From Salipiger pentaromativorans (GTDB taxonomy: Bacteria; Pseudomonadota; Alphaproteobacteria; Rhodobacterales; Rhodobacteraceae): a DNA stretch of 64,000 nt. Within the stretch, counting starts at the first letter, position 1. Every line of letters starts with the position of its first letter. The stretch spans positions 1 to 64,000 of the forward strand of contig NZ_JAMDHK010000009.1 of NCBI RefSeq assembly GCF_024721115.1, written 5' to 3'. Position numbers and translations under genes: made by a program. Below the pieces are notes generated by a model. That model saw nothing but the letters and a program-made list of their open reading frames with translations, did no database searches and had not been told where the DNA came from. Positions 15,818-23,885 of the stretch are shown piece after piece.

Positions 15818-16735
15818 CTAGCCCAGCGGATCCGGCGCGATATTGCCGCCGCACAGCAGCACCGCCACCCGCTCGCCGGGTTCGGGCACATAGGCGCCTG
15901 ACAGCAGCGCCGCCAGCGCGCAGGCGCCCGAGGGCTCCACCAGCAGGCGGTGCGCCTGCCAGAGCGCCCGCTGCGCGGCAATGATCGCTGCGTCGGACAC
16001 CCGCACCGACGCGCCCAGATGCGTCTGCGCCAGATCGAAGCAGATCGACCCGATGCGCCGCGCCCCCAGCGCATTGGCCGCGACGCCCGACACCTCGACA
16101 TCCACCGGCCGACCGGCCTCCAGCGCCGCATGCAGTGCGCAGGAGGTTTCGGGCTCGACCGCCACCAGCTTGCGCGCGCCCTGGAGCCAGGCCAGCGCCC
16201 CCGCGATCAGCCCGCCGCCGCCCACGGCAATCAGCACCGTATCCGCGTCGAGCCCCTGCGCCTCCCATTCGCGCATCAGGGTGCCTTGCCCGGCCACCGT
16301 CCCGGGCCGGTCATAGGGGTGGATCTGCATCGCGCCGGTCTTGGCCTCATAGGCTTCGGCCGCCTCGGCGGCGTTGGCATATTCCCCCGCGACCACGGTC
16401 AGCCCGGCGCCCGTGCGCTCGATCAGCGCGATCTTCGACGGGCCCGCCATCTCGGGAACGAAGATCTGCGCCTTGTGACCCAGCCGCGTGGCTGCATAGG
16501 CCACCGCCGCGCCGTGATTGCCGCCCGAAGCGGCGACCACCCCGGCCTCCGGCACCTCGGAGGCGAACAGCGTGTTGAACGCGCCGCGCGCCTTGAAGCT
16601 GCCGGTGTGCTGGAGCTGCTCCAGCTTCAGCGCCACCGGGCGGTCCCACAAGGTGGCGCTGGTCATCACGGGGGTGACCTGCACATGGCCCTCGATCCGG
16701 GCAGCGGCGGCCTCGATCTGCGGTTTCCAGTTCAT
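15818..16735 (-). CDS. Threonine/serine dehydratase-like PLP enzyme
   Basis: 305 residues of PLP fold type II. K48 in GSFKARGA is the expected Schiff-base lysine, SGGNHG at 70-75 binds the phosphate or carboxylate, and GGGGLIAG near 170 is the phosphate-binding glycine loop. It lacks the C-terminal ACT domain of biosynthetic IlvA, so it is probably catabolic and deaminates threonine, serine or a related amino acid. The exact substrate cannot be read from the sequence. It converges on the RTX gene with 11 bases between stops and is divergent from the LOG-family gene. Confidence 0.87.
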   Translation of the reverse strand: MNWKPQIEAAAARIEGHVQVTPVMTSATLWDRPVALKLEQLQHTGSFKARGAFNTLFASEVPEAGVVAASGGNHGAAVAYAATRLGHKAQIFVPEMAGPSKIALIERTGAGLTVVAGEYANAAEAAEAYEAKTGAMQIHPYDRPGTVAGQGTLMREWEAQGLDADTVLIAVGGGGLIAGALAWLQGARKLVAVEPETSCALHAALEAGRPVDVEVSGVAANALGARRIGSICFDLAQTHLGASVRVSDAAIIAAQRALWQAHRLLVEPSGACALAALLSGAYVPEPGERVAVLLCGGNIAPDPLG

Positions 16736-16810
16736 TCGGATACTCCCCTTCTGGCGCGACGAGGGCGAACGCTATAGTCAGGGAAGGCGCAGCACAAGGA
16801 TGACCGCCGC

Positions 16811-17653
16811 ATGAACGACGACCGCCATTCCATCTTTCGCGATGCCGGGCTCGACCGCGAAACCGCCGAGCAGATCCCCGATACGCCGCAGACCCGCGCG
16901 CCCTCCTACCGGCTGGCCTTTGCCGATGAAGCGTTTCTCTGCCGCGACGAGCTGCGCCCGGTGCGGCTGCAACTGGAACTGCTGAAACCGCAGCTCATTC
17001 TGGACGAGCGCCGCATCGAATCCACGGTGGTGCTGTTCGGCGGCGCGCGCATCCCCTCGCCGGCGCAGAAACACACGGCGCGCACGCAGACCCTGGCGGA
17101 TCTGTCGCATTTCTACGAAGAGGCGCGGCTTTTTGCGCAGAAGATGACGGCGAAATCCGTCGCTTCGGGGAACCGCGAGTTCGTCGTCGCCACGGGTGGC
17201 GGCCCCGGCGTGATGGAAGCGGGCAATCTGGGCGCGGAGGAAGCGGGCGGCGTGTCCATCGGGCTCAATATCGTGCTGCCGCACGAGCAGGCGCCGAACA
17301 CCTATGTGACGCCGGACCTGTGCTTCAACTTCCATTATTTTGCGATCCGCAAGATGCATTTCCTGATGCGCGCGCGGGCGATCTGCGTCTTCCCCGGCGG
17401 TTTCGGCACGCTGGACGAGCTGTTCGAGGCGCTGACGCTGATCCAGACCGGACGGATGAACCGCGTGCCCTTCCTGCTGTTCGGGCGCGCCTTCTGGGAA
17501 CGGATCATCGACTGGGGCGCGCTGGAAGATGCCGGCACCATCAGCCCCGAGGATCTCGACCTGTTCCGCTTCGTGGAAAACGCCGACGAGGCCGCCGCGA
17601 TCATCGAGGAATGGGGCCCGGCGCCTGCGCGCGACGACATTCCCGGGCGCTGA
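16811..17653 (+). CDS. LOG-family (TIGR00730) Rossmann-fold protein
   Basis: 280 residues. It carries the LOG signature GGGPGVMEAGN (about 131-141) and PGGFGTLDELFE (about 195-206). Family members hydrolyse nucleoside 5'-monophosphates to base and ribose 5-phosphate (cytokinin-activating or PpnN-like). The long N-terminal extension of about 75 residues is usual for the alphaproteobacterial branch. Older annotations call it lysine decarboxylase, which is misleading. An AAGGA lies about 10 bases before the ATG. Confidence 0.9.
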   Translation: MNDDRHSIFRDAGLDRETAEQIPDTPQTRAPSYRLAFADEAFLCRDELRPVRLQLELLKPQLILDERRIESTVVLFGGARIPSPAQKHTARTQTLADLSHFYEEARLFAQKMTAKSVASGNREFVVATGGGPGVMEAGNLGAEEAGGVSIGLNIVLPHEQAPNTYVTPDLCFNFHYFAIRKMHFLMRARAICVFPGGFGTLDELFEALTLIQTGRMNRVPFLLFGRAFWERIIDWGALEDAGTISPEDLDLFRFVENADEAAAIIEEWGPAPARDDIPGR

Positions 17654-17670
17654 CCCTCGGCCAATAAAAA

Positions 17671-17690
17671 GGGAGGCCGCATGGCCTCCC
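17671..17690 (-). terminator. Intrinsic terminator of the epimerase/dehydratase gene
   Basis: A perfect 8-bp stem GGGAGGCC/GGCCTCCC with a four-base loop. Read on the minus strand it is followed directly by TTTTTATT, so it terminates the gene that ends at 17720. No T-run follows on the plus strand, but the stem may also slow plus-strand transcripts from the LOG gene. Confidence 0.88.
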
Positions 17691-17719
17691 GCAACGGAAC
17701 CGAATGATGGGCGCAGGCG

Positions 17720-19597
17720 TCAGACGCTCTGCTTTTCCTCGGTATGGGGCACCTTTTCGCCGCGTTCCACCCAGCGGGCGATGACGCTGCGGGCCAGCTC
17801 TTCGTCGAGGCCGGTAATCGCGTTGCGCAGATCCTTGAGGGCGGTGGCGACCTCGAATTCCGACAGGTAGCTTTCCTGCGCGCGCATGATCTTGTGATGC
17901 GGCGTGGTCAGCATGTCGGAGGAGATCAGCAGCTCTTCATGCAGCTTCTCGCCCTTGCGAAGACCGGTGATCTGGATCTCGATGTCGCCATCGGGATGGT
18001 TGACATCCTTCACCGTATAGCCGGCACCTTCGATCATCTGGCGCGCCAGTTTCTCGATCGGCACCGGATCGCCCATGTCGAGCACGAAGACATCGCCGCC
18101 GCGCGCGAAAGAGCCCGCCAGCAGCACCAGCCGCGCCGCCTCGGACACGGTCATGAAGTAGCGGGTGACCTTGGGGTCGGTCAGCGTGACCGGCCCGCCG
18201 CGGGCGATCTGCTCTTCGAAGAGCGGGATCACCGAGCCCGACGAGCCCAGCACATTGCCGAAGCGCACCATGGAAAACCGGGTGCCGGTGCTGCGGGTGG
18301 CCAGATCCTGCACGATCAGTTCGGCCAGGCGCTTGGATGCGCCCATGACGTTGGTCGGGCGCACGGCCTTGTCCGACGACACCAGGATAAAGCGCTCGAC
18401 GCCGGCTTCGCGCGCGGCTTCGGCCAGAACCTTGGTGCCCACGACGTTGTTGTTCAGCCCCGACAGGACATTGCATTCGACCAGCGGCAGATGCTTGTAG
18501 GCGGCGGCGTGCAGGACCACTTCGATGCGGTGCTCGGCCATCACCTGGGCCATCAGCTTTTCATCGAGCACCGAGCCCAGAACCGGCACCACGGTCAGCC
18601 CTTCGGACAGATCGCGCAGTTCCTTGTCGATGTTGTAGAGGCCCAGCTCGGAGTGATCGACGAGCACGATGCAGTCGGGTTTGCAGCCGATGAGCTGACG
18701 GCAAAGCTCGGACCCGATCGACCCGCCCGCGCCGGTGATCAGGATGCGGCGCCCGGAATAGGCGTGGCTGACGCCGGGAAGCTCCGATTCGAGCCGGTTG
18801 CGTCCGAGAAGATCGTCGATCGTCACCGGTGCCACGCGCTTTTTCAGCTCGCCTTCGCCGACCAGCTCGGCAAAAGAGGGCAGGGCGTGCACTTCGCAGC
18901 CGATGCTGCGCAGGCGGTGCGCGATACGGGCAAGCTGGGGCTGGCTGATCGAGGGCATGGCCAGAACCACCCGGTCGATCCCCTTGCGGGCGATCAGATC
19001 CTTGATTGCCGAGGGGGCGTTCACCCGCAGGCCGGAAATCACCTGGCTTTGCAGCGTCGGGTTGTCGTCGATGAAGGCCACCGCCTCGATGGCATTGTCG
19101 TGCCGCAGCGCCGCGACAAGCTGCTGGCCGGTCTGCCCCGCGCCGTAGATCAGCACCCGCATCCGGTTTTGGCCCCGGCGGTAGATCTCGGTCGTGGCGT
19201 AGCGCAGCAGGATGCGCCAGGACGCGCAAAGCACCAGCAGGAGCAGGGCGAAGTTGAAATAGACCGCCATCGAGAGCGAGGGGACGAGCAGCCCGTCCAG
19301 TGCAACGCCGGCAACGCCGCAGACCGCCGCGAAGGCGGCGGTGCGGGTGATGCCCCGCGTGTCATAGGCATTCAGCTTGAAGCGCGGCAGCCCGAGCCAC
19401 CACGAGGCCACTCCGCCGAGAACGACAAGGGCACCAACCAGCGGCATCAGACGCATCATCAGCGGAAGGTTGGGGTTGACGGTGGCGTTCAGGGCGAGCG
19501 CGGCGAACATCGCCACCCCGATCATGCCGGCATCCATCAACATGAAAAGAAGCTGCTTCTGCGTTCGCGTCAAAGATGTGACGATCCTGTAGAACAT
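17720..19597 (-). CDS. Membrane nucleoside-diphosphate-sugar epimerase/dehydratase (CapD/WbpM type)
   Basis: 625 residues. Four membrane segments (about 15-130) anchor it. A first Rossmann domain has GAGQTGQQL near 158, and a second SDR-type domain has TGAGGSIGSEL near 295. FILVSSDKAVRPTNVMGASKR near 405 is the active-site stretch typical of the CapD/WbpM/FlaA1 branch, where the usual tyrosine is replaced. Such enzymes act as UDP-N-acetylglucosamine 4,6-dehydratases or epimerases for surface polysaccharide. Substrate is not determinable here. GGAGG lies nine bases before the ATG. A strong terminator follows; it appears monocistronic. Confidence 0.92.
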   Translation of the reverse strand: MFYRIVTSLTRTQKQLLFMLMDAGMIGVAMFAALALNATVNPNLPLMMRLMPLVGALVVLGGVASWWLGLPRFKLNAYDTRGITRTAAFAAVCGVAGVALDGLLVPSLSMAVYFNFALLLLVLCASWRILLRYATTEIYRRGQNRMRVLIYGAGQTGQQLVAALRHDNAIEAVAFIDDNPTLQSQVISGLRVNAPSAIKDLIARKGIDRVVLAMPSISQPQLARIAHRLRSIGCEVHALPSFAELVGEGELKKRVAPVTIDDLLGRNRLESELPGVSHAYSGRRILITGAGGSIGSELCRQLIGCKPDCIVLVDHSELGLYNIDKELRDLSEGLTVVPVLGSVLDEKLMAQVMAEHRIEVVLHAAAYKHLPLVECNVLSGLNNNVVGTKVLAEAAREAGVERFILVSSDKAVRPTNVMGASKRLAELIVQDLATRSTGTRFSMVRFGNVLGSSGSVIPLFEEQIARGGPVTLTDPKVTRYFMTVSEAARLVLLAGSFARGGDVFVLDMGDPVPIEKLARQMIEGAGYTVKDVNHPDGDIEIQITGLRKGEKLHEELLISSDMLTTPHHKIMRAQESYLSEFEVATALKDLRNAITGLDEELARSVIARWVERGEKVPHTEEKQSV

Positions 19598-20057
19598 GAT
19601 ATTCCGTCCTCCACGAACGCAGTTCGCTTTAACAAGTTCTCAAAAAGCGTGGCGCAACTGACGAGATTTCACCCAGAACAACGGCACACAACGCGATTCA
19701 TCTGCTTAACCAGTGATCAAATTCATGGGTTTTCTACGCGACTGCCCAATCGTTAGACAAGTCAGGAATTTCTGCACCTGCGAGAATTGGCGGGATTTCA
19801 CCGATAGACCGCTCCGTTTGCCAGCATTTTCGGCATCCTCGTCCGCTTGCCACAATTTCAGACGGATCCCCGGTTCCAAGTGGCCGCCAGCGGCGCGGAT
19901 CGGGACCTGTCGCGGCTGTGGCGCGATTCGCGGCGGCTTTCGTGATGCGGCCCCCGAAAGCCCCCTTTCGTTGCGTCCGGCCATGCGATATGACGCGCGC
20001 CAGTCCGATGCGGCGCAAACCGGCGCCCGCGCGGACCGAAAATGCAAGGAGACCCAG
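19598..20057. other. Divergent intergenic region between epimerase and asd
   Basis: 460 bases, AT-richer near 19600-19850 than the flanking genes. It must hold the promoters of the epimerase (minus) and asd (plus). A frame open from 19713 joins asd in phase but has no ribosome-binding site and its 115 extra residues are not part of the family. I see no convincing -35/-10 pair or RNA structure. Confidence 0.5.
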
Positions 20058-21080
20058 ATGGGCTATAAGGTGGTTGTCGCCGGTGCCACGGGGAACGTGG
20101 GCCGAGAAATGCTGAACATCCTCGCCGAGCGCGAGTTTCCGGTGGACGAGTTGGCGGCGCTGGCGTCGCGAAAATCGCTCGGCACCGAGGTGAGCTTTGG
20201 CGACAAGACACTCAAGACCCAGGATCTGGACACTTTCGACTTCACCGGCTGGGACATCGCGCTGTTTGCCGTCGGCTCGGACGCGACGAAGAAATACGCC
20301 CCCAAGGCTGCGGCGGCGGGCTGTGTGGTGATCGACAACTCGTCGCTCTACCGCTACGATCCGGACGTGCCGCTGGTCGTGCCCGAGGTGAACGCCGAGG
20401 CGGTCATGGGCTACACCAAGAAGAACATCATCGCGAACCCGAACTGCTCGACCGCGCAGATGGTGGTGGCGCTGAAACCGCTGCACGACCGTGCGAAGAT
20501 CAAGCGCGTGGTGGTCTCGACCTACCAGTCGGTCTCGGGCGCGGGCAAAGAGGGCATGGACGAGCTCTGGGATCAGACCAAGGCGGTCTACAATCCCGTC
20601 TCCGAGGTGCCGCCGAAGAAGTTCCAGAAAGAGATCGCCTTCAACGTCATTCCGCAAATTGACGTGTTCATGGAGGACGGGTCGACCAAGGAAGAGTGGA
20701 AGATGGTCGCCGAGACCAAGAAGATCGTGGATCCGAGCATCAAGGTCACCGCGACCTGCGTGCGGGTGCCGGTCTTTGTCGGCCATTCCGAGGCGATCAA
20801 CATCGAGTTCGAGGAGTTTCTCGACGAGGACGAGGCCCGCGACATCCTGCGCGAAGCGCCGGGGATCATGGTGATCGACAAGCGCGAGCCCGGCGGCTAC
20901 GCGACACCGGTGGAATGCGTGGGCGATTACGCCACCTTCATCAGCCGGATTCGCCAGGACTCGACCATCGAGAACGGTCTGAACCTGTGGTGTGTTTCGG
21001 ATAACCTTCGGAAAGGCGCGGCGCTGAATGCGGTGCAGATCGCCGAAGTGCTGGGGCAGAAGGCGCTGAAAAAGGGCTGA
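20058..21080 (+). CDS. asd: Aspartate-semialdehyde dehydrogenase
   Basis: 340 residues, normal length. It reduces aspartyl phosphate to aspartate semialdehyde for lysine/diaminopimelate, threonine and methionine. GATGNVGREML at 8-18 is the NADP site. NPNCSTAQM near 130 holds the catalytic cysteine. STYQSVSGAGKEG follows, and the substrate-binding and active-site histidine region reads VPVFVGHSEAINIEF near 239. AAGGAG lies six bases before the ATG at 20058. A strong terminator follows 29 bases after the stop, so it is probably a single-gene unit. Confidence 0.97.
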   Translation: MGYKVVVAGATGNVGREMLNILAEREFPVDELAALASRKSLGTEVSFGDKTLKTQDLDTFDFTGWDIALFAVGSDATKKYAPKAAAAGCVVIDNSSLYRYDPDVPLVVPEVNAEAVMGYTKKNIIANPNCSTAQMVVALKPLHDRAKIKRVVVSTYQSVSGAGKEGMDELWDQTKAVYNPVSEVPPKKFQKEIAFNVIPQIDVFMEDGSTKEEWKMVAETKKIVDPSIKVTATCVRVPVFVGHSEAINIEFEEFLDEDEARDILREAPGIMVIDKREPGGYATPVECVGDYATFISRIRQDSTIENGLNLWCVSDNLRKGAALNAVQIAEVLGQKALKKG

Positions 21081-21108
21081 TCCGGCAGATCCCCTTCCTT
21101 TGAAACAA

Positions 21109-21145
21109 GAAAACGGCGTCCCGGGCGGGCGCCGTTTTCTTTTTG
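21109..21145 (+). terminator. Intrinsic terminator after asd
   Basis: A 10-bp perfect stem (GAAAACGGCG/CGCCGTTTTC) around an 11-base GC-rich loop, followed by TTTTT. It sits 29 bases after the asd stop on the same strand. Confidence 0.93.
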
Positions 21146-21320
21146 TATCAAATGGGACCTATTCCGAAGGATAGGCCGCCAGCCCCTTTGCGATCCCGCC
21201 TCTACCCGTCGGAAAACTGGCCTGGCAGAGCCGGTTGCGCTATTCCTGTTTGCGTAGACGGCGGCAGAACGCAGCGCGACAGGCTCAGAAGGGCACCCCG
21301 ACCTTTGCAGGAGCCCAGCC

Positions 21321-21458
21321 ATGACCACCGATCTGATCGAACTCGCCCGCGGCCGCCGCGTCGCTGCTCTCACCGCCCGCAGCCTGCTGCTCTGTGAGCG
21401 CCACGAACGTCCGGTTGTCAGCCCGTTTTCCCGCGCGTTGCGCCTGTTCGGGCTCTGA
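21321..21458 (+). CDS. Possible 45-residue protein
   Basis: An ATG preceded by GCAGGAG at good spacing opens a 45-residue frame beginning MTTDLIELARGRRVAAL and ending SRALRLFGL. It is basic and amphipathic. It lies alone between the asd terminator and a minus-strand gene. The ribosome-binding site and amino-acid pattern favour a real gene, but nothing identifies it. Confidence 0.4.
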   Translation: MTTDLIELARGRRVAALTARSLLLCERHERPVVSPFSRALRLFGL

Positions 21459-21628
21459 TCCTGCCGCACCCGCCCATCTCTCTGGTCGCCTCGCGGGGCG
21501 GCCGGACCGGCACCGGCTCTTCCGCTGCTGTCCGCCAGGCCCGCTCTCTCTCACTCTCTCTCCCGGGTCCAGCGGACATCGCAAGCCTCGACCCCCGCGG
21601 CTGCCGCAAGGTGGCGGTTCCGCGGGGG

Positions 21629-22138
21629 TCACAAGGGGCCGGTTTCCCGCTCGATGACCTCGAAATCGTCGTCGCCCAAATCTGTCCTTTGGTCCGCTGA
21701 CTGGTCTGCGCCGAGGACCCGCTCGGCCATCCAGCGATGCGCATGTCCGGGAAAGGGACGGCCGAAGCGCCGCATCAACGTGGCATAGCTGTGCCCCAGT
21801 TCCGAGGCTTTGCACAAGCGTTCCCCGTCGGGATGGCTGTAGAGTGCGAGCCCGCCGCCGGCTTCGCGCAGCGCGAAGCCGCGTTCTTGCAGCCGGGCAC
21901 AAAGCTCCCCCCAACCGCGCGCTTCGGCCAGATCCGTCGCGAGGAGGACCCGCAAGGGGCCGAGGAGCTGCTCATCCGCCCGATTGGGCGTCTTCGCCCC
22001 GTTGCGCTGCCGCCGCAGTTCGGCTGCCAATGCTTCGCGGATGACCCGGCCCAGCGTCTCATCCCGCTGCCGTGCCAGGGCCACCGCTGCCTCATAGAGC
22101 GGTCCGGGCAACCGCACTGTCACATCTTGCTCCAACAT
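21629..22138 (-). CDS. Hypothetical protein: ribbon-helix-helix-like N terminus plus relaxase-associated-like domain
   Basis: 169 residues. Residues 4-43 (DVTVRLPGPLYEAAVALARQRDETLGRVIREALAAELRR) have the strand-helix-helix spacing of ribbon-helix-helix DNA-binding proteins. Residues 75-130 (WGELCARLQERGFALR, then GGGLALYSHPDGERLCKASELG, then LMRRFGRPFPGH) resemble the segment found C-terminal to the nuclease domain in some mobilisation relaxases. No nuclease residues are present. The facing gene at 22295 carries the same second domain. I infer a DNA-associated protein; function unknown. Confidence 0.6.
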   Translation of the reverse strand: MLEQDVTVRLPGPLYEAAVALARQRDETLGRVIREALAAELRRQRNGAKTPNRADEQLLGPLRVLLATDLAEARGWGELCARLQERGFALREAGGGLALYSHPDGERLCKASELGHSYATLMRRFGRPFPGHAHRWMAERVLGADQSADQRTDLGDDDFEVIERETGPL

Positions 22139-22160
22139 GTCCGCCAGCCTGACGGATCAG

Positions 22161-22186
22161 CGTTAACAACAGGTTAGCGTTGTTGA
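22161..22186. promoter_or_regulatory. Possible operator between the facing domain-sharing genes
   Basis: Inverted arms AACAAC/GTTGTT flank a core with a second imperfect repeat (CGTTAAC and GTTAGCG). The site lies 23 bases upstream of the ribbon-helix-helix gene, inside the 156-base divergent gap, where an autoregulatory site would be expected. Assignment is speculative. Confidence 0.35.
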
Positions 22187-22294
22187 TCTTGCAGGGCTGT
22201 TGCACCGCTGCCGCAGCTGCGGCGTTTGTGTGAACCCTGCCCAATTTGCGCCCAACTTCGGGCGCAGCCTGATCGCACAGGCAAGGAGGTCAAG

Positions 22295-22627
22295 ATGCAA
22301 CTCCAGACTCACACTGCGGCCGGCTGGGCCAGTTCCGCGCCGCTCCCCGATCCGCTCGATTGCGAAACCGCGGCGCTGCTGCGCCAGGTGCTGCTGCCGG
22401 TTCTCGAAACCGCGCCGGATTGGAAGACTCTGGCCAAAACCCTCGCTCGGAAAGGCTATGACATCACCTTCCGTATGGGGCACATGGTCATTCTCAACGC
22501 CGAGACAGGCGCCGCGCTTTGCACCGGGCGGATGCTTGGCGCCCCGTTGCAAAGCCTCTCCGGGCGGCTGGGCCGCCCGGCGCTGCGTCTCAACCCCGAT
22601 GGTTGCTCTGCGGAACTCGATCTCTGA
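22295..22627 (+). CDS. Hypothetical protein sharing a domain with the divergent gene
   Basis: 110 residues. The ATG at 22295 has a perfect AAGGAGGT four bases upstream. Residues 43-97 (DWKTLAKTLARKGYDITF, then GHMVILNAETGAALCTGRMLG, then LSGRLGRPAL) align with residues 75-130 of the protein on the opposite strand: a W..L...L...G start, an LC..-.LG middle and an L..R.GRP end. It lacks the ribbon-helix-helix part. It converges on carbonic anhydrase with six bases between stops. No known function. Confidence 0.6.
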   Translation: MQLQTHTAAGWASSAPLPDPLDCETAALLRQVLLPVLETAPDWKTLAKTLARKGYDITFRMGHMVILNAETGAALCTGRMLGAPLQSLSGRLGRPALRLNPDGCSAELDL

Positions 22628-22633
22628 GCGACC

Positions 22634-23281
22634 TCAGACCTCGACGAAGCCGCTGACCTTGGGGTCGTAGACTTCGAGCGTGCCCTTGCCGATCTCGTGC
22701 CAGAGCCCGTGCAGGGTCATCTCTTCGGCTTCGACCGCCGCGCGCACGAAGGGAAAGCTCATCAGATTCTCCAGCGAAGTCAGCACCGCCTGCTGCTCCA
22801 GCGCTTTCGAGATCGTCTCTTCCGGCAGGTCCTTCACCTTCTCATAGCCCGGACGGAGGATGTCCATCCAGCGCCCGACAAAGCTCGACTTCTCTTCCAG
22901 CGCCGGGGCCTTGCCCGAGCACATGTCGAGACAGCCCTGCACGCCGCCGCAGCTGGAATGGCCCATCACGATCACATGCGCGACCTTGAGCGCCGTCACC
23001 GCGTATTCCACCGCGGCCGAGGTGCCGTGATGGTCGCCATCGGGCTCGTAGGGCGGCACCAGATTGGCAATGTTGCGGTGAATGAAGAATTCGCCGGTGT
23101 CGGCGCCGAAGATCGACGTCACATGCACCCGGCTGTCGCAGCAGGAAATCACCATGGCCCGGGGATGTTGCCCCTCGGACGCCAGTCGCCGGTACCAGGC
23201 ATGGTTTTCGCTATAGCTCGTGGCCTTCCAGCCCTGAAAGCGCTGCACGAGATATTGCGGAAGCGGTCTTGCGGCCTGCAT
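22634..23281 (-). CDS. Beta-class carbonic anhydrase
   Basis: 215 residues. It interconverts CO2 and bicarbonate in the cytosol. Zinc ligands are C48, H108 and C111 and the D49-R51 dyad lies in CCDSR; GHSSCGG is the second signature. I start at the ATG at 23281, which has AGGAGG five bases upstream; a GTG at 23284 directly before it would be too close to that site. It stands alone between unrelated genes. Confidence 0.95.
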   Translation of the reverse strand: MQAARPLPQYLVQRFQGWKATSYSENHAWYRRLASEGQHPRAMVISCCDSRVHVTSIFGADTGEFFIHRNIANLVPPYEPDGDHHGTSAAVEYAVTALKVAHVIVMGHSSCGGVQGCLDMCSGKAPALEEKSSFVGRWMDILRPGYEKVKDLPEETISKALEQQAVLTSLENLMSFPFVRAAVEAEEMTLHGLWHEIGKGTLEVYDPKVSGFVEV

Positions 23282-23420
23282 CACATCCTCCTGTTCGCAT
23301 CACGATCCGACTAGGCAATACGCGGGATTCAATTGGAATTCGAGAGAATAAATGCACCGTGTCTAACCTTTTGGGAACCTCGCCGCGCTAGTCCCTCCTC
23401 TGTGGGGACGTGGTGAAGGA

Positions 23421-23813
23421 ATGGACGAGGTGGTGGAACAGGTCGCAACGCTGTGTCCGACCGAAAAGGCCGGGCTCGATCCCGAACGTCTCCACGGGCT
23501 TTACGCCCGGTTTGGCACGCAGGAAGGGGAAAACCTGGTTTGCCGTGCGATGGAAGAGCTGGCCTATCGGCTGGGCATGGCAGACCGGCTCTATGAACAG
23601 GCGGATCTTGCGGGCATGCGCAAATGCACCCGCGCGCTGGGCGCCATCGCCGAGCAGATCGGCATGAGCGGGCTGTGCCGGATCTCGGCGGATGTGGTGC
23701 AATGCATCGACGATGGCGATGCGGTGGCGCTGGCGGCGACGCTGGCGCGCATGGCACGGATGGGTGAACGCTCGCTCTATGCGGTCTGGGATCTGCAGGA
23801 TCTGACCGTCTAG
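23421..23813 (+). CDS. Hypothetical helical protein
   Basis: 130 residues, predicted mostly alpha-helical, with three cysteines and no signal peptide. The middle (LGAIAEQIGMSGLCRISADVVQCIDDGDAVALAATL) recalls the helix pattern of histidine-phosphotransfer domains but has no HxxxG/A phospho-site, so I do not call it one. AAGGA abuts the ATG at 23421 with no spacing; a GTG nine bases further on is a possible alternative start. It precedes the M17 aminopeptidase by about 70 bases on the same strand. Confidence 0.6.
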   Translation: MDEVVEQVATLCPTEKAGLDPERLHGLYARFGTQEGENLVCRAMEELAYRLGMADRLYEQADLAGMRKCTRALGAIAEQIGMSGLCRISADVVQCIDDGDAVALAATLARMARMGERSLYAVWDLQDLTV

Positions 23814-23885
23814 CCAGCGCCCCTTGCAGGCGCCGCAGGCATCGCTAGGCTCCGGGCAACGTCACATGCCAGAAGGGGCCCGCCC

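Noticed and set aside
19713-20057. N-terminal extension of asd by 115 residues
   Set aside because: No family member has it, composition is intergenic, and AAGGAG precedes the ATG at 20058.
23421-23813. Histidine-phosphotransfer (Hpt) domain in the hypothetical protein
   Set aside because: Helix pattern is suggestive, but no HxxxG/A phospho-site is present.
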